A stretch of 64,000 bases of DNA from Neisseriaceae bacterium ESL0693. GTDB lineage: Bacteria; Pseudomonadota; Gammaproteobacteria; Burkholderiales; Neisseriaceae. Shown here in pieces: positions 47,651 to 56,196 of the stretch. The stretch spans positions 186,174 through 250,173 of the forward strand of contig JAQTIE010000010.1 of assembly GCA_029433475.1 (NCBI GenBank), read 5' to 3'. The translations under genes were made by a program, and so were the position numbers. The notes beneath the pieces were generated by a model, which saw only the letters and a list, made by a program, of their open reading frames with translations, was not told where the DNA came from and ran no database searches. Within the stretch, counting starts at the first letter, position 1. The number at the start of each line of letters is the position of its first letter.

Positions 47651-48622
47651 ATGAGTGAAACCAAACAGCATCAGTTTGACCAACTGGATAACCTGACCCT
47701 GCAACGATTATGCGGCGTATTAGATGAAAACATCAGACAACTGGCCAATGTACTGGATGTTAAAATCAGCCGCCAGTCTGATATCTTTACCTTCACCGGT
47801 GAAGAAATCGATCAGGCCATTGCCGCACTGAATAATCTGGCCGCATTAGCAGCACATCGTGAACTGGATCATCATGATATCCAACTGGCCGCGGTTGAGG
47901 CCAAAACTCAGTCAGCCTCAACCCCGCCCGCATCCGATAGCAGCACACAAAATTATGCCTTACACACCAAACGCGGCCTCATCGGTGGCCGTACACCACG
48001 CCAGCACGGCTATATCCGCGCCCTGCTCAATCACGATGTGGTCTTTGGCCTAGGCCCCGCCGGTACCGGTAAAACCTATCTGGCCGTGGCCGCTGCGGTA
48101 GACGCCATCGATAAACATCAGGTTGAACGCATTGTCCTGGTTCGTCCGGCAGTAGAGGCAGGCGAAAAACTGGGGTTTTTACCGGGTGATCTGGCTCAGA
48201 AAGTCGACCCTTACCTGCGCCCCCTGTATGATGCCTTATATGATCTGATGGGCTTTGATCGCGTAACCAAACTACTGGAAAAAGGATTGATTGAGATTGC
48301 TCCTTTAGCCTATATGCGCGGACGCACCCTCAATAACGCCTACGTCATTCTGGATGAAGCGCAGAATACCACGCCCGAACAAATGAAAATGTTTCTGACC
48401 CGCATTGGATTCGGTTCCAAAGCAGTGATCACCGGCGACAGCAGCCAGATTGATTTACCCAGGCACATTAAAAGCGGTTTAAAAGACGCACGTGAAAAAC
48501 TGGATAACATCGAAGGCATATATTTTCATGTCTTCACCAGCGAGGATGTGGTTCGTCATCCGCTGGTACAAAAAATTGTTGATGCTTATGAAAAAGCAGA
48601 ACAGCAGGAATCCGGCGCCTGA
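47651..48622 (+). CDS. phoH: PhoH-family ATPase (YbeZ)
   Basis: A 323-aa P-loop ATPase linked to RNA and ribosome quality control. An N-terminal KH-like region (ANVLDVKISRQSDIFTFTGE) precedes the PhoH domain: Walker A FGLGPAGTGKTYLA, RPAVEAGEKLGFLPGDL, Walker B NAYVILDEAQNTTPEQMK and GDSSQIDLPR. In most proteobacteria ybeY and often corC follow; here ybeY is not adjacent. It is divergent from hisB. Confidence 0.92.
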   Translation: MSETKQHQFDQLDNLTLQRLCGVLDENIRQLANVLDVKISRQSDIFTFTGEEIDQAIAALNNLAALAAHRELDHHDIQLAAVEAKTQSASTPPASDSSTQNYALHTKRGLIGGRTPRQHGYIRALLNHDVVFGLGPAGTGKTYLAVAAAVDAIDKHQVERIVLVRPAVEAGEKLGFLPGDLAQKVDPYLRPLYDALYDLMGFDRVTKLLEKGLIEIAPLAYMRGRTLNNAYVILDEAQNTTPEQMKMFLTRIGFGSKAVITGDSSQIDLPRHIKSGLKDAREKLDNIEGIYFHVFTSEDVVRHPLVQKIVDAYEKAEQQESGA

Positions 48623-48941
48623 AATCAGCAACAACAGCGGATTATTCACCTTCCTGTTTATCCTGCCTCAGTAACACCGATCAGCCATTCAGGCAGATAC
48701 GCCGGTCATACACCTGCCTATTGGCCATAAATCACATTGATCACATCCCAGATCATCAGCCACCCGTCTGATGATCTGTCTTTACATTCCGATTTAGTCA
48801 AAGCCCATGTTTGATCGCAATAAAATCACCGTTTCCAATATTTTATCAAACTAAATATTTCCATATTCACAGAATTTAACCCTAACAACCATGATGGTGC
48901 TAAAATCTGAAATCATTGTTTCATTCTTCACCATGGTTATT
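48623..48941. other. Intergenic phoH-maf
   Basis: About 320 bp with no recognised gene where ybeY would usually be found. No remnant of ybeY (its HGxLHLxGYDH motif) was seen on either strand. Confidence 0.45.
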
Positions 48942-49523
48942 ATGCCCCGACACACCGTATATCTGGCCTCCGGCAGCCCAAGACGCCATGACATTCTCTG
49001 CCAGTTAGGCTACCAAGTCATCCGGCTGGAGGCAGCCATTGATGAAACCGCCCACCCTGGAGAACCAGCCGCTGATTATGTAGAGCGTATGGCCGTTGAA
49101 AAAAACACAGCCGCCTTAAACCAGAATCCTGAACCCCAATATCCGATCATCAGCGCAGACACCATCGTGGTGTTAGATCAGCACATTCTGGGTAAACCTC
49201 ATAATGCACAGCAGGCCAGCGCAATGCTGCATAGCCTGTCTGGCCGCACCCATCAGGTATTAACTTCAGTCTGTGTATACTGGCAAAACCAACAGCATAA
49301 AATACTGCAAATCAATGAAGTGACTTTTGCGCCGCTGTCGGCCGAGCAGATTAATGCCTATGTTGAGAGTAAAGAACCTTTGGATAAAGCCGGCGCTTAC
49401 GGCATTCAAGGGCTCGCCGGCACATTTGTCACCCATATCAGCGGCAGTTTTACCGGCATTATGGGTTTACCTGTTTATGAAACCAGCCAGTTACTGACCC
49501 TATGCGATTGTCCACCATTATAA
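48942..49523 (+). CDS. maf: Maf/YhdE nucleotide pyrophosphatase
   Basis: Cytoplasmic house-cleaning pyrophosphatase for dTTP/UTP or modified nucleotides. It begins MPRHTVYLASGSPRR with the ASxSPRR substrate loop, then ADYVERMAVEK, ISADTIVVLD and KAGAYGIQGLAG. The ATG at 48942 gives 193 aa, the family length; the frame extends upstream to 48891. A close alternative start is 48933. The YhdE (dTTP/UTP) subgroup is likely from KAGAYGIQG, not certain. Confidence 0.9.
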   Translation: MPRHTVYLASGSPRRHDILCQLGYQVIRLEAAIDETAHPGEPAADYVERMAVEKNTAALNQNPEPQYPIISADTIVVLDQHILGKPHNAQQASAMLHSLSGRTHQVLTSVCVYWQNQQHKILQINEVTFAPLSAEQINAYVESKEPLDKAGAYGIQGLAGTFVTHISGSFTGIMGLPVYETSQLLTLCDCPPL

Positions 49524-49547
49524 ACCGTTTACTTAACGCCCCGACCC

Positions 49548-49766
49548 ATGAAGAAAAAACTCATTTTACTTATCTTATTCACCAGTAGTCTCAGTGCCTG
49601 CTTGCAGGAGACTGAACTCAGTGCCAGTGCAACAGCACAGACTACCGCCTCAGAAGTACAGAATGTCCATCAGGATACCGTAAATATCCTCGATCAGCTC
49701 AACGATCGGTTTCAAAACGAAACCAGCATGAATGCACTGACCGCGTCTACAGCATCATCTCAATAA
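49548..49766 (+). CDS. Small lipoprotein, unknown
   Basis: A 72-aa lipoprotein. The signal peptide MKKKLILLILFTSSLSAC ends in a lipobox cysteine (LSAC, residue 18). The mature 54 residues are serine-, threonine- and glutamine-rich with a short possible helix (VHQDTVNILDQLNDRF). It starts 24 bp after maf and is probably cotranscribed. No family is recognised. Confidence 0.65.
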   Translation: MKKKLILLILFTSSLSACLQETELSASATAQTTASEVQNVHQDTVNILDQLNDRFQNETSMNALTASTASSQ

Positions 49767-50425
49767 AATATGCCAATAAATTATAAATCATCAATAATTA
49801 TTTAACGATTAAGTCAGGCAACAACCAACATCTGTCATAAAATCAAATAAGCAATCAGACAGGATTGAGAAACAATCTGCTTCAGGAATAGTTTTTAAAC
49901 CGGTAAAACAGCCAATAGATTGATAAATATTATTATTGCCACAGATGCTTGTCTGCACCATAATAATATAATGATATGAACACCTTCAATACCATTCAAA
50001 TTAGATTAACTATGATCTATTCTGAAAATAATATGATCAAAGCCATCATACAGTAGCAATTTCCCCGCTGAATAAATGGTTTTAAAATATAAACAGCATA
50101 AAAAATCCAATCATGGATTTGCCGCAACTCACATCTTAGCGCAATATAAAAAAGTCCTTAAAAACAAAAAATTGAACCAGTAATAAACAGCGCTATTGCA
50201 TATATTGAAAAACATTATTCATACAATCAAAAGCTCATGGTAGATTTAAGCGACATCATGGCAAATACAGACCAACGGTTATTTATTCTCTTGTAGGAAC
50301 TGTTGTATTGGAAATGTTTTGTATTCAGATAAAAATATTTATGCCATCGTAACCGCTTATGGCAAAACACAAGCCAGAGGGATACGTATTAGTAGCCTGT
50401 CAGGCAGTAAATAATGCATACAAAA
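49767..50425. other. Intergenic with possible gene fragments
   Basis: AT-rich. At 50237-50296 a frame reads MVDLSDIMANTDQRLFILL then stops; shifted by one, 50292-50414 reads on with NVLYSDKNIYAIVTAYGKTQ then ARGIRISSLSGSK and a stop. Together they look like the tail of a frameshifted gene. No family is recognised. Confidence 0.3.
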
Positions 50426-50449
50426 AAGCACCCCATAAATCAGGTGCTT
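50426..50449 (-). terminator. Hairpin terminator
   Basis: AAGCACC (50426-50432) pairs with GGTGCTT (50443-50449). On the minus strand the stem is followed by TTTT; it may serve the 50831 gene, although about 380 bp away, or the remnant on the other strand. Confidence 0.5.
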
Positions 50450-50830
50450 TAAATAAATTAAGTAGCCGCAGCCTATCTTTAGCTTATAAGGTTCAGATAT
50501 TAATCAATACTCCGATTAAGCTACTGTTCTGATCAGCGTCAATCAGCCTGCCCGAATTAAGACACCCGATCGCTGGTTATCATGTCTTAAAGATGCTCTT
50601 GCATTAAAGCTATACTACCAAAGGCAGCATTAAAAATGTAACTTTTAGTTTAAATAATACTAAAGCTTTATTGATGGCCTCACCGCCATAATGACACACT
50701 TCATCACACCAAAATTTTAACCACTTCAATTAATCTCTGCCTCTGTAAACCTATTCTTATCTGTATATCTCAAACCCACACCCAAAAACACCGTTTGCCC
50801 TGAATATCCCTGACATTGAATAGCGCAAAC
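50450..50830. other. Intergenic
   Basis: No gene, RNA or repeat recognised between the hairpin and the hypothetical gene. Confidence 0.4.
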
Positions 50831-51448
50831 TCACTCATGATACAACGCAAAACGATTACGCATATGCATAATCTGCTGTTCATCCACATGCTCAAACAAA
50901 TCCAGAAAAGTTTCCGCCAGCCGCACATATCCCTTACCCTTGATTCGGGTATTCAACCACGCATCAAACACATTCAGATATTTAATGGCTTTGGACCAAT
51001 GACACTCATGCCTGCCCGCCTGTTTGAGATAACCTGCATAAATATAACCAGAAAAAATCTCTTTCATCTCAATATACAACAACATCAGACCATTATGAAT
51101 ATCGTTCAGCATATCCACCATATAATAAGTCGTATCCAGCCGGCAAGGCATGGTTTCAACAACTGCCGATATCAAGTATGATTTATTATATTTTGCATGA
51201 CTAACCCCATTGACCCTGGCCAACGAATCATGGCTCAGCAATGATTTAATCCTTCCCGCAGAATCACGCAAACTCCAAAGATGCATCGCCTTATAAAAGC
51301 CATCATCTCTCAACATCGCCGCCAGAATAATTCTCGCCAACTCATCAATTTCATTATCATTGAAATGATTCAATTCCACAGATAAAATCAGGTTAGAAGA
51401 TGCTATCATCGTAAAGTTCCTAATTTTTAAAAACATATCTACTTCCAC
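50831..51448 (-). CDS. Hypothetical protein, unknown family
   Basis: A frame of up to 205 aa, soluble, mixed helix and strand, with no signal peptide or membrane segment. Recognisable stretches are LSVELNHFNDNEIDELARII, LRDDGFYKAMHLWSLRDSAG and a lysine-rich middle (HWSKAIKYLNVFDAWL). Start is uncertain: GTG 51448, ATG 51436 (GGAAG upstream) or ATG 51409 (AGGA upstream, 192 aa). The last has the best RBS. It stands alone in an AT-rich accessory stretch beside tandem repeats and a CRISPR array, so transfer is likely. No function is suggested. Confidence 0.55.
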   Translation of the reverse strand: MEVDMFLKIRNFTMIASSNLILSVELNHFNDNEIDELARIILAAMLRDDGFYKAMHLWSLRDSAGRIKSLLSHDSLARVNGVSHAKYNKSYLISAVVETMPCRLDTTYYMVDMLNDIHNGLMLLYIEMKEIFSGYIYAGYLKQAGRHECHWSKAIKYLNVFDAWLNTRIKGKGYVRLAETFLDLFEHVDEQQIMHMRNRFALYHE

Positions 51449-51728
51449 TCATTTGCAGTGTAATGGTTTTTACAAAAAAATCATATAAAAATTAACCAAA
51501 AATTGATTTAAATTAAAAAAAAATGGTATTTTTTCCCTAAAACTTGTCATATTAATATTCATGCTAATTATAGAGTCATAATAATAACGTTAACAGCTAT
51601 AAACTATACTCAAGTCAACATTAAAAAGCAAGTCCGCCAACATTCATCAGCTCTAACCCACACAAAAATAATTTACTTTCAAACCTCAGCCCAAATTTAC
51701 TTTTGCTACCTAACTAACAGATAACGAC
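51449..51728. other. Intergenic, AT-rich
   Basis: Upstream region of the hypothetical gene and left flank of the tandem repeats. Nothing else was recognised. Confidence 0.35.
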
Positions 51729-52255
51729 CATGATCATGCTTTATCCCGTGCCTGCGCCTGCTTTCACCCGCTTTCTGGCCAGAATATTTAAATCCGGCTT
51801 TAGCACCGTGTTTGCTTACTATAAAAATACCAGCAGATAAATAACCATAGCCACGTATAGCTCATACGTTGTCCCGTGCCTCCTGCGTACAGCCGCTTTC
51901 ACCCGCTTTCTGGCCAGAATATTTAAATCCGGCTTTGGCATTGCGTTTGCTTACTATAAAAATATCAACAGATAAATAACCATGACCACGTATAGCTCAT
52001 GCGTTATCCCGTACCTCCTGCGTACAGCCGCTTTCACCCACTTTCTGACCAGAATATTTAAATCTGGCTTTGGCATTGCGTTTGTTTGGCGCACAAATAC
52101 CAGCAAATAAATAACCATGACCACGTATAGCTCATACGTTATCCCGTGCCTACCGCGTACAGCTGCTTTCACCTGCTTTCTGGCCAGAATATTTAAATCC
52201 GGCTTTAGCATTGCGTTTGTTTGGCGCACAAATACCAGCAAATAAATAGCCGCCC
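51729..52255. repeat. Four imperfect 135-bp tandem repeats
   Basis: The anchor CTTTCTGGCCAGAATATTTA recurs at 51771, 51906, 52041 (one mismatch in its first ten bases) and 52176, each exactly 135 bp apart. Copies 1 and 2 carry GCTTACTATAAAAATA, copies 3 and 4 GTTTGGCGCACAAATA, so there are two sub-types. Copy 1 is several bases shorter at its left end. Since 135 is divisible by three, minus-strand frames continue across copies: one 110-aa frame (51954-52286) repeats a 45-residue unit containing NAMPKPDLNIL. Whether any of it is translated is unclear. Confidence 0.85.
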
Positions 52256-52605
52256 CATGATTGCCACTCTTTTGGATAACCAACAACGCATCGCAACGGC
52301 CAAATCAATGGTTTTAGCGATTGACAACCCCTGTCCAAAGCCGCAATATAATCCCGCCGCGTTAAATAGCGTGGTCAGCTTTGACAGGCTGTGCACAAAG
52401 GCAAGCAGATCGCCTGAGATTTCCCTAGGCGACTTTTATGCTTGCAACCCATGCCATTGATTCCCCTTTTTATGGTAGACGATGGCAGAGTGCTTTTGTG
52501 CCCGCTGGTTTCTTTGTGCCAGTCTGTCAGCTCTGCCATTGGTCTGCCTTCTAAATGCTTAACAGCGCAAGGGGTTTATTCGAGACCAGAAAGAAAGGCA
52601 GTATC
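52256..52605. other. Accessory intergenic, possible phage-satellite relic
   Basis: Several frames are open on both strands over this stretch (for example a plus frame 52442-52702 with SRPERKAVSCL and LVRPPLGNPEVPHENL), which is common in remnants of ash/Icd-like satellite-phage leader regions. None can be firmly called. Confidence 0.35.
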
Positions 52606-52680
52606 ATGTTTATGCAGTTATTCAATTTATTTCACACTCTTAGTTCGGCCACCACTGGGCAATCCGGAGGTGCCGCATGA
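52606..52680 (+). CDS. 24-aa small ORF coupled to the next gene
   Basis: ATG at 52606 with AAGG about 8 bases upstream opens a 24-codon frame, MFMQLFNLFHTLSSATTGQS plus GGAA, ending in TGA at 52678-52680. The stop overlaps the next start as ATGA. The N-terminus is hydrophobic. This looks like a leader or small partner whose translation drives the 88-aa gene. It is too short for a family assignment. Confidence 0.45.
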   Translation: MFMQLFNLFHTLSSATTGQSGGAA

Positions 52681-52943
52681 AAACCTACACCATCAACCAT
52701 AATCTACTCGCCGCCGCGGCCGATGCTTTACTTAAACTGGAACATTTCAGCTGGTATACAGATATCCTGGCCGCAAGCATACAGCACAGTGCCCAACACC
52801 AGAATTATGTTTTAATCGAACGACTGGCCGATATGCTGGAACAACTGGCCAGCGAAGTCCAGAATTGTCAGGCAGGAAACCTGTCGGCTGATTTATCTCA
52901 TCTGCTTGATGCCGATAACAACGCTAGCCAACAAAACATCTGA
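52677..52943 (+). CDS. Hypothetical 88-aa helical protein
   Basis: Soluble, helical protein of 88 aa with segments LLAAAADALLKLEHFSWYTD, ILAASIQHSAQHQNYVLIER and LADMLEQLASEVQ, then a polar tail. It starts by ATGA overlap with a 24-aa ORF, and GGAGG lies about seven bases before its ATG. Satellite-phage or island origin is plausible from the context. No family is recognised. Confidence 0.6.
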   Translation: MKTYTINHNLLAAAADALLKLEHFSWYTDILAASIQHSAQHQNYVLIERLADMLEQLASEVQNCQAGNLSADLSHLLDADNNASQQNI

Positions 52944-53149
52944 ACTGATTCACAACAAAAACCACAACCCCAGCGGCCAAACCCGGCCGCTTATTTTATC
53001 GCCCTTGCTTTACAGTTTATGACTACCGTTTTATCGCTGCTGTTTTATGGTCGCTATTATTGGCTATTGGCAGTTAATCACCGGTTTAGCCATCACCGCC
53101 AAACCCACACAGACCCAAATTTTTCACCCTAGATTTTTATATAGTAAAA

Positions 53150-53243
53150 ACAATGAATTAAAAATAGGCTTAAAAATTTGGGTATTTTGAACAAAAATAG
53201 AATATTAACTTGATTTATTGAGTATTTTTACGATATGCTTAGT
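53150..53243 (+). promoter_or_regulatory. CRISPR leader
   Basis: AT-rich stretch directly before the first repeat, ending in TTGATTTATTGAGTATTTTT and CGATATGCTTAGT. In type I-F arrays the leader lies on this side for this repeat orientation. It drives array transcription and guides spacer insertion. A decayed copy lies at 53783-53865. Confidence 0.7.
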
Positions 53244-53691
53244 GTTCACTGCCGCATAGGTAGCTTAGAAATGCTAGCTCTGGCGGTGGTGGCGGTGGTA
53301 CTGGTTCACTGCCGCATAGGCAGCTTAGAAATAAAAGATTTGGCAGCTATAACGAAGTCAACAGTTCACTGCCGCATAGGCAGCTTAGAAAACAGCGAGC
53401 GTGTGCGCGTGGCTTATGATTTGGTTCACTGCCGCATAGGCAGCTTAGAAAGTTGATTGCCGATACTTTAAACATTGTTCGTTGTTCACTGCCGCATAGG
53501 CAGCTTAGAAACTAAAATTGCTTTATCAATTGCCGCTATGGCTGTTCACTGCCGCATAGGCAGCTTAGAAATTCAAAAACCGGAAGCTGCAAAGTCACAC
53601 GCGGTTCACTGCCGCATAGGTAGCTTAGAAAATACTACGCAAATGTTCTGGTAACTCTTTGAAGTTCACTGCCGCATAGGTAGCTTAGAAA
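53244..53691 (+). CRISPR. Type I-F CRISPR array, 8 repeats and 7 spacers
   Basis: Eight 28-bp repeats start at 53244, 53304, 53364, 53424, 53484, 53544, 53604 and 53664, a strict 60-bp period with 32-bp spacers. The repeat begins GTTCACTGCCGCATAGGCAG and ends CTTAGAAA, the subtype I-F (Cas6f/Csy4-processed) type, with stem CTGCC/GGCAG. Repeats 1, 7 and 8 have GGTAG, keeping the stem by a G-U pair. No cas genes are in the window, so the array is an orphan or acts with cas genes elsewhere. The first spacer is glycine-codon-like (GGTGGTGGCGGT). Confidence 0.97.
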
Positions 53692-53782
53692 CCTGATTAA
53701 CAGGCCGGACTACACTATTCAGCGATTGGATTGCATGGGTGGTATAGTCGGTTTTAGGCATCTATTTATCAAAGCAACGGAC
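53692..53782. other. Region between array and decayed leader
   Basis: Contains arms CCGGACTACAC and GGTATAGTCGG that could pair loosely before TTTT, a possible terminator for the array transcript. No other feature. Confidence 0.3.
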
Positions 53783-53894
53783 TAAAAATGGGCTTAAAAT
53801 CGAAGCATGGCGGGAAAAATCAAATATTAATTTGATTTAGTGGGTATTTTTGCGTTATGCTTGTGGTTAACTGCTGTAGCAGGCAGTTCAGAAG
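53783..53894 (+). repeat. Decayed second CRISPR leader and repeat
   Basis: 53832-53862 matches the array leader 53210-53240 at 27 of 31 bases, and upstream GGGCTTAAAA corresponds to TAGGCTTAAAA in the leader. It is followed at 53866-53894 by GTTAACTGCTG...GGCAGTTCAGAAG, a diverged version of the I-F repeat. No further repeats follow. This is the scar of a second array. Confidence 0.65.
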
Positions 53895-53941
53895 TATTAA
53901 ATTGTGTCTGCTTTAACTGATGGGTTTGTTGAATTGTGCTG

Positions 53942-53979
53942 AAAACACGGTATCCGGTTGTATCCGGCTACCGTGTTTT
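53942..53979 (-). terminator. Terminator of the Spy-like gene
   Basis: AAAACACGGTA (53942-53952) pairs with TACCGTGTTTT (53969-53979), with CCGG/CCGG inside the loop. It lies 15 bp after the stop of the minus-strand gene and is T-rich at the end. Confidence 0.75.
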
Positions 53980-53993
53980 ACGTTATGGTGTGC

Positions 53994-54515
53994 TTACCAG
54001 CGTATATGCTGTCTTACGCGTTGTTTTGCCCATTGGTCGCGTTGTTGCGGGGTGAGTACTTGATAAATGGCATGATCGCGTTTTAATCTTTGTAATTCAA
54101 AATCGCCGCGTTGTTGCTGTTTGTGTAGCAGAATTTTGCCTTCCTGAGACAGGATATCTCTGGCTCTGGTTTCATCAAATTTCTTACTCTGCAATAATTG
54201 ATGGCGTTGTTGTTGCAAGGATTGTAATGCCCGATCGTCTTCGGTCAATACTCGTGCCGGTTGCGGATACTGGGCATTAATCTGCTGGATCTTTTTTTTC
54301 TGGGTAGTGGTTAAGTTGAGTTTATTCAATGCATTTGCCGCTACGGCATGGCGATACTGGATGGTTTGTGGCTGAATCGGCTGGGTCAGCACGGATTCTT
54401 TAACCACTACTTCCGGATAGGCGGTATGCGTCGGGGCGGCTACTGCGGTCATGGCGGCCAGAGATAAGGTGGTCATTACGGCGGTTGCTGTTACAGTTTG
54501 TTTGAATATTTTCAT
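53994..54515 (-). CDS. Spy/CpxP-like periplasmic protein
   Basis: A 173-aa periplasmic protein with a signal peptide (cleavage near VAA at 25-27). Two LTxxQ-type motifs, LTTTQKKKIQQI and LTPQQRDQWAKQ, and a charged helical middle (RALQSLQQQRHQLLQSKKFD) place it in the Spy/CpxP family of ATP-independent chaperones or Cpx-type regulators. In other bacteria these are induced by the Cpx pathway; the MisR/MisS pair in this window is the candidate regulator, though no binding site was identified. Identity within the family (Spy or CpxP) is uncertain. Confidence 0.75.
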   Translation of the reverse strand: MKIFKQTVTATAVMTTLSLAAMTAVAAPTHTAYPEVVVKESVLTQPIQPQTIQYRHAVAANALNKLNLTTTQKKKIQQINAQYPQPARVLTEDDRALQSLQQQRHQLLQSKKFDETRARDILSQEGKILLHKQQQRGDFELQRLKRDHAIYQVLTPQQRDQWAKQRVRQHIRW

Positions 54516-54664
54516 GCTTAGCTCCTCATTGAATAGAATTGAAATAAGCCTTCATTCATTAACCTACTGTTTATGTTAGGCACATTTCGTGTTAAGCAAG
54601 CTTACTGATGAGTAAAACATTATAATAAATCATGGATATATTTTACGTTGAGGTATGAGAGGCA

Positions 54665-54695
54665 ATAAAAAACGGAATCTTGTGCAGATTCCGTT
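54665..54695 (-). terminator. pgk terminator
   Basis: AACGGAATC (54671-54679) pairs with GATTCCGTT (54687-54695), followed on the minus strand by TTTTTT. It lies 29 bp past the pgk stop. Confidence 0.9.
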
Positions 54696-54723
54696 AGGTG
54701 TGTTTTGGTGTATTACCATTGAT

Positions 54724-55905
54724 CTAGGTGTCAGCGCGGGTACATAAAGCGGCAACCGCCGGCAAGGTTTTACCTTCCAGAAATTCCAGAAAGGCACCGC
54801 CGCCGGTACTGATATAACTCATGTCATCAGTTACGCCAAATTTGGCAATGGCGGCCAGGGTGTCACCACCGCCGGCAATAGAAAATGCGGGGCTTTGGGC
54901 GATGGCTTTGGCCAAAACGGCAGTCCCTTGCGCAAAGGCGTCAAATTCAAATACGCCAACGGGGCCGTTCCAGACAATGGTACCGGCCGTTGCCATGAGT
55001 TCTGACAGGGCTTTGGCCGATTGGGGGCCAATATCCAGAATCATGTCGTCTTCGGCCACATCGGCCACGGCTTTGATGGTGGCCGGAGCATCAGCGGCAA
55101 ATTGTTTGGCCACGACTACATCGGTAGGTAAAGGTACCTGGCCGCCTTTTTGCTGCATTTTCTGCATGATGCGTTGTGCAGCTTCAATCAGGTCGGGCTC
55201 TGCCAGCGATTGCCCTACTTTGTACCCCTGTGCCAGTAAAAAGGTGTTGGCAATACCGCCACCGACCACCAGTATATCGACTTTTTCGGCCAGACTTTCG
55301 AGGATGGTCAGCTTGGTGGATACTTTGCTGCCGGCCACAATCGCCACTACGGGCGGGCGTGGTTGTTGCAATGACTGGCTCAGGGCTTCCAGTTCGGCCG
55401 TCAGCAGCATACCGGCGCAGGCCACGGGCGCGGCTTTGGCCACGGCTTCGGTAGAGGCTTCGGCACGGTGAGCGGTGCCAAAGGCGTCGTTAACGTAGAT
55501 ATCGGCCAGACGGGCATAAGCTTTGGCCAGCTCGGCATCATTTTGCTTTTCGCCTATATTCAGGCGCACATTGGGCAGCATGGCTACGGTGCCGGCAGCC
55601 AGTTCGGGGGCTTTTTGCTGCCAGTTTTCCAACAGGGTGACCGGCTTTTGTAATAATTCGCCCAATCTTCTGGCAACGGGTTCTATGCTGTCTTCGGGTT
55701 TGGGTTCACCTGCTTTGGGTCGACCCAGATGGGTCATGACGATCACGGCCGCACCGTGTTCAAGACAGAAGCGGATAGAGGCCAAAGAGGCGCGAATGCG
55801 GGTGTCATCGGTAATGATGCCGTCTGCAATGGGCACATTCATATCTGCACGGATCAGCACCGATTTGCCAGAGAGCTGCTGGTCAGACAATTTTTTAAAC
55901 AACAT
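54724..55905 (-). CDS. pgk: Phosphoglycerate kinase
   Basis: Glycolytic and gluconeogenic enzyme that transfers phosphate between 1,3-bisphosphoglycerate and ADP. Motifs are [68 protein letters not shown] and the nucleotide loop [10 protein letters not shown]. The ATG at 55905 (393 aa) has AGGA seven bases upstream; a TTG at 55923 extends the frame. Both domains are complete. Not in an operon with gap here. Confidence 0.96.
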   Translation of the reverse strand: MLFKKLSDQQLSGKSVLIRADMNVPIADGIITDDTRIRASLASIRFCLEHGAAVIVMTHLGRPKAGEPKPEDSIEPVARRLGELLQKPVTLLENWQQKAPELAAGTVAMLPNVRLNIGEKQNDAELAKAYARLADIYVNDAFGTAHRAEASTEAVAKAAPVACAGMLLTAELEALSQSLQQPRPPVVAIVAGSKVSTKLTILESLAEKVDILVVGGGIANTFLLAQGYKVGQSLAEPDLIEAAQRIMQKMQQKGGQVPLPTDVVVAKQFAADAPATIKAVADVAEDDMILDIGPQSAKALSELMATAGTIVWNGPVGVFEFDAFAQGTAVLAKAIAQSPAFSIAGGGDTLAAIAKFGVTDDMSYISTGGGAFLEFLEGKTLPAVAALCTRADT

Positions 55906-56196
55906 GGTTGGTTCCTGAGACAAAATATAAAAATAAACACAAACAGGCCGTTTGTGTTTCAGGACATCCGTTATGAAATATGGATAGAAGTAATATGATA
56001 TTAACTATTTGAATGCCGTTATGTAATCCAATATTCAGACTACCTGAAAAACAGGCTATTATCTTATAATTTGATCAGCAGGTAAAGAAATCGGCTGGCG
56101 GTGCGCCAGAAAAGTCAGGTTCTTTGTCAACCTTAGCCTGTGGCCTGAATTTTATGTTATGTTTTCATTTCTATTCAATGCTTCGAAGGTACTCTT

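Noticed and set aside
53235-53456. 73-aa frame with repeated VHCRIGSLE
   Set aside because: It is the translation of CRISPR repeats.
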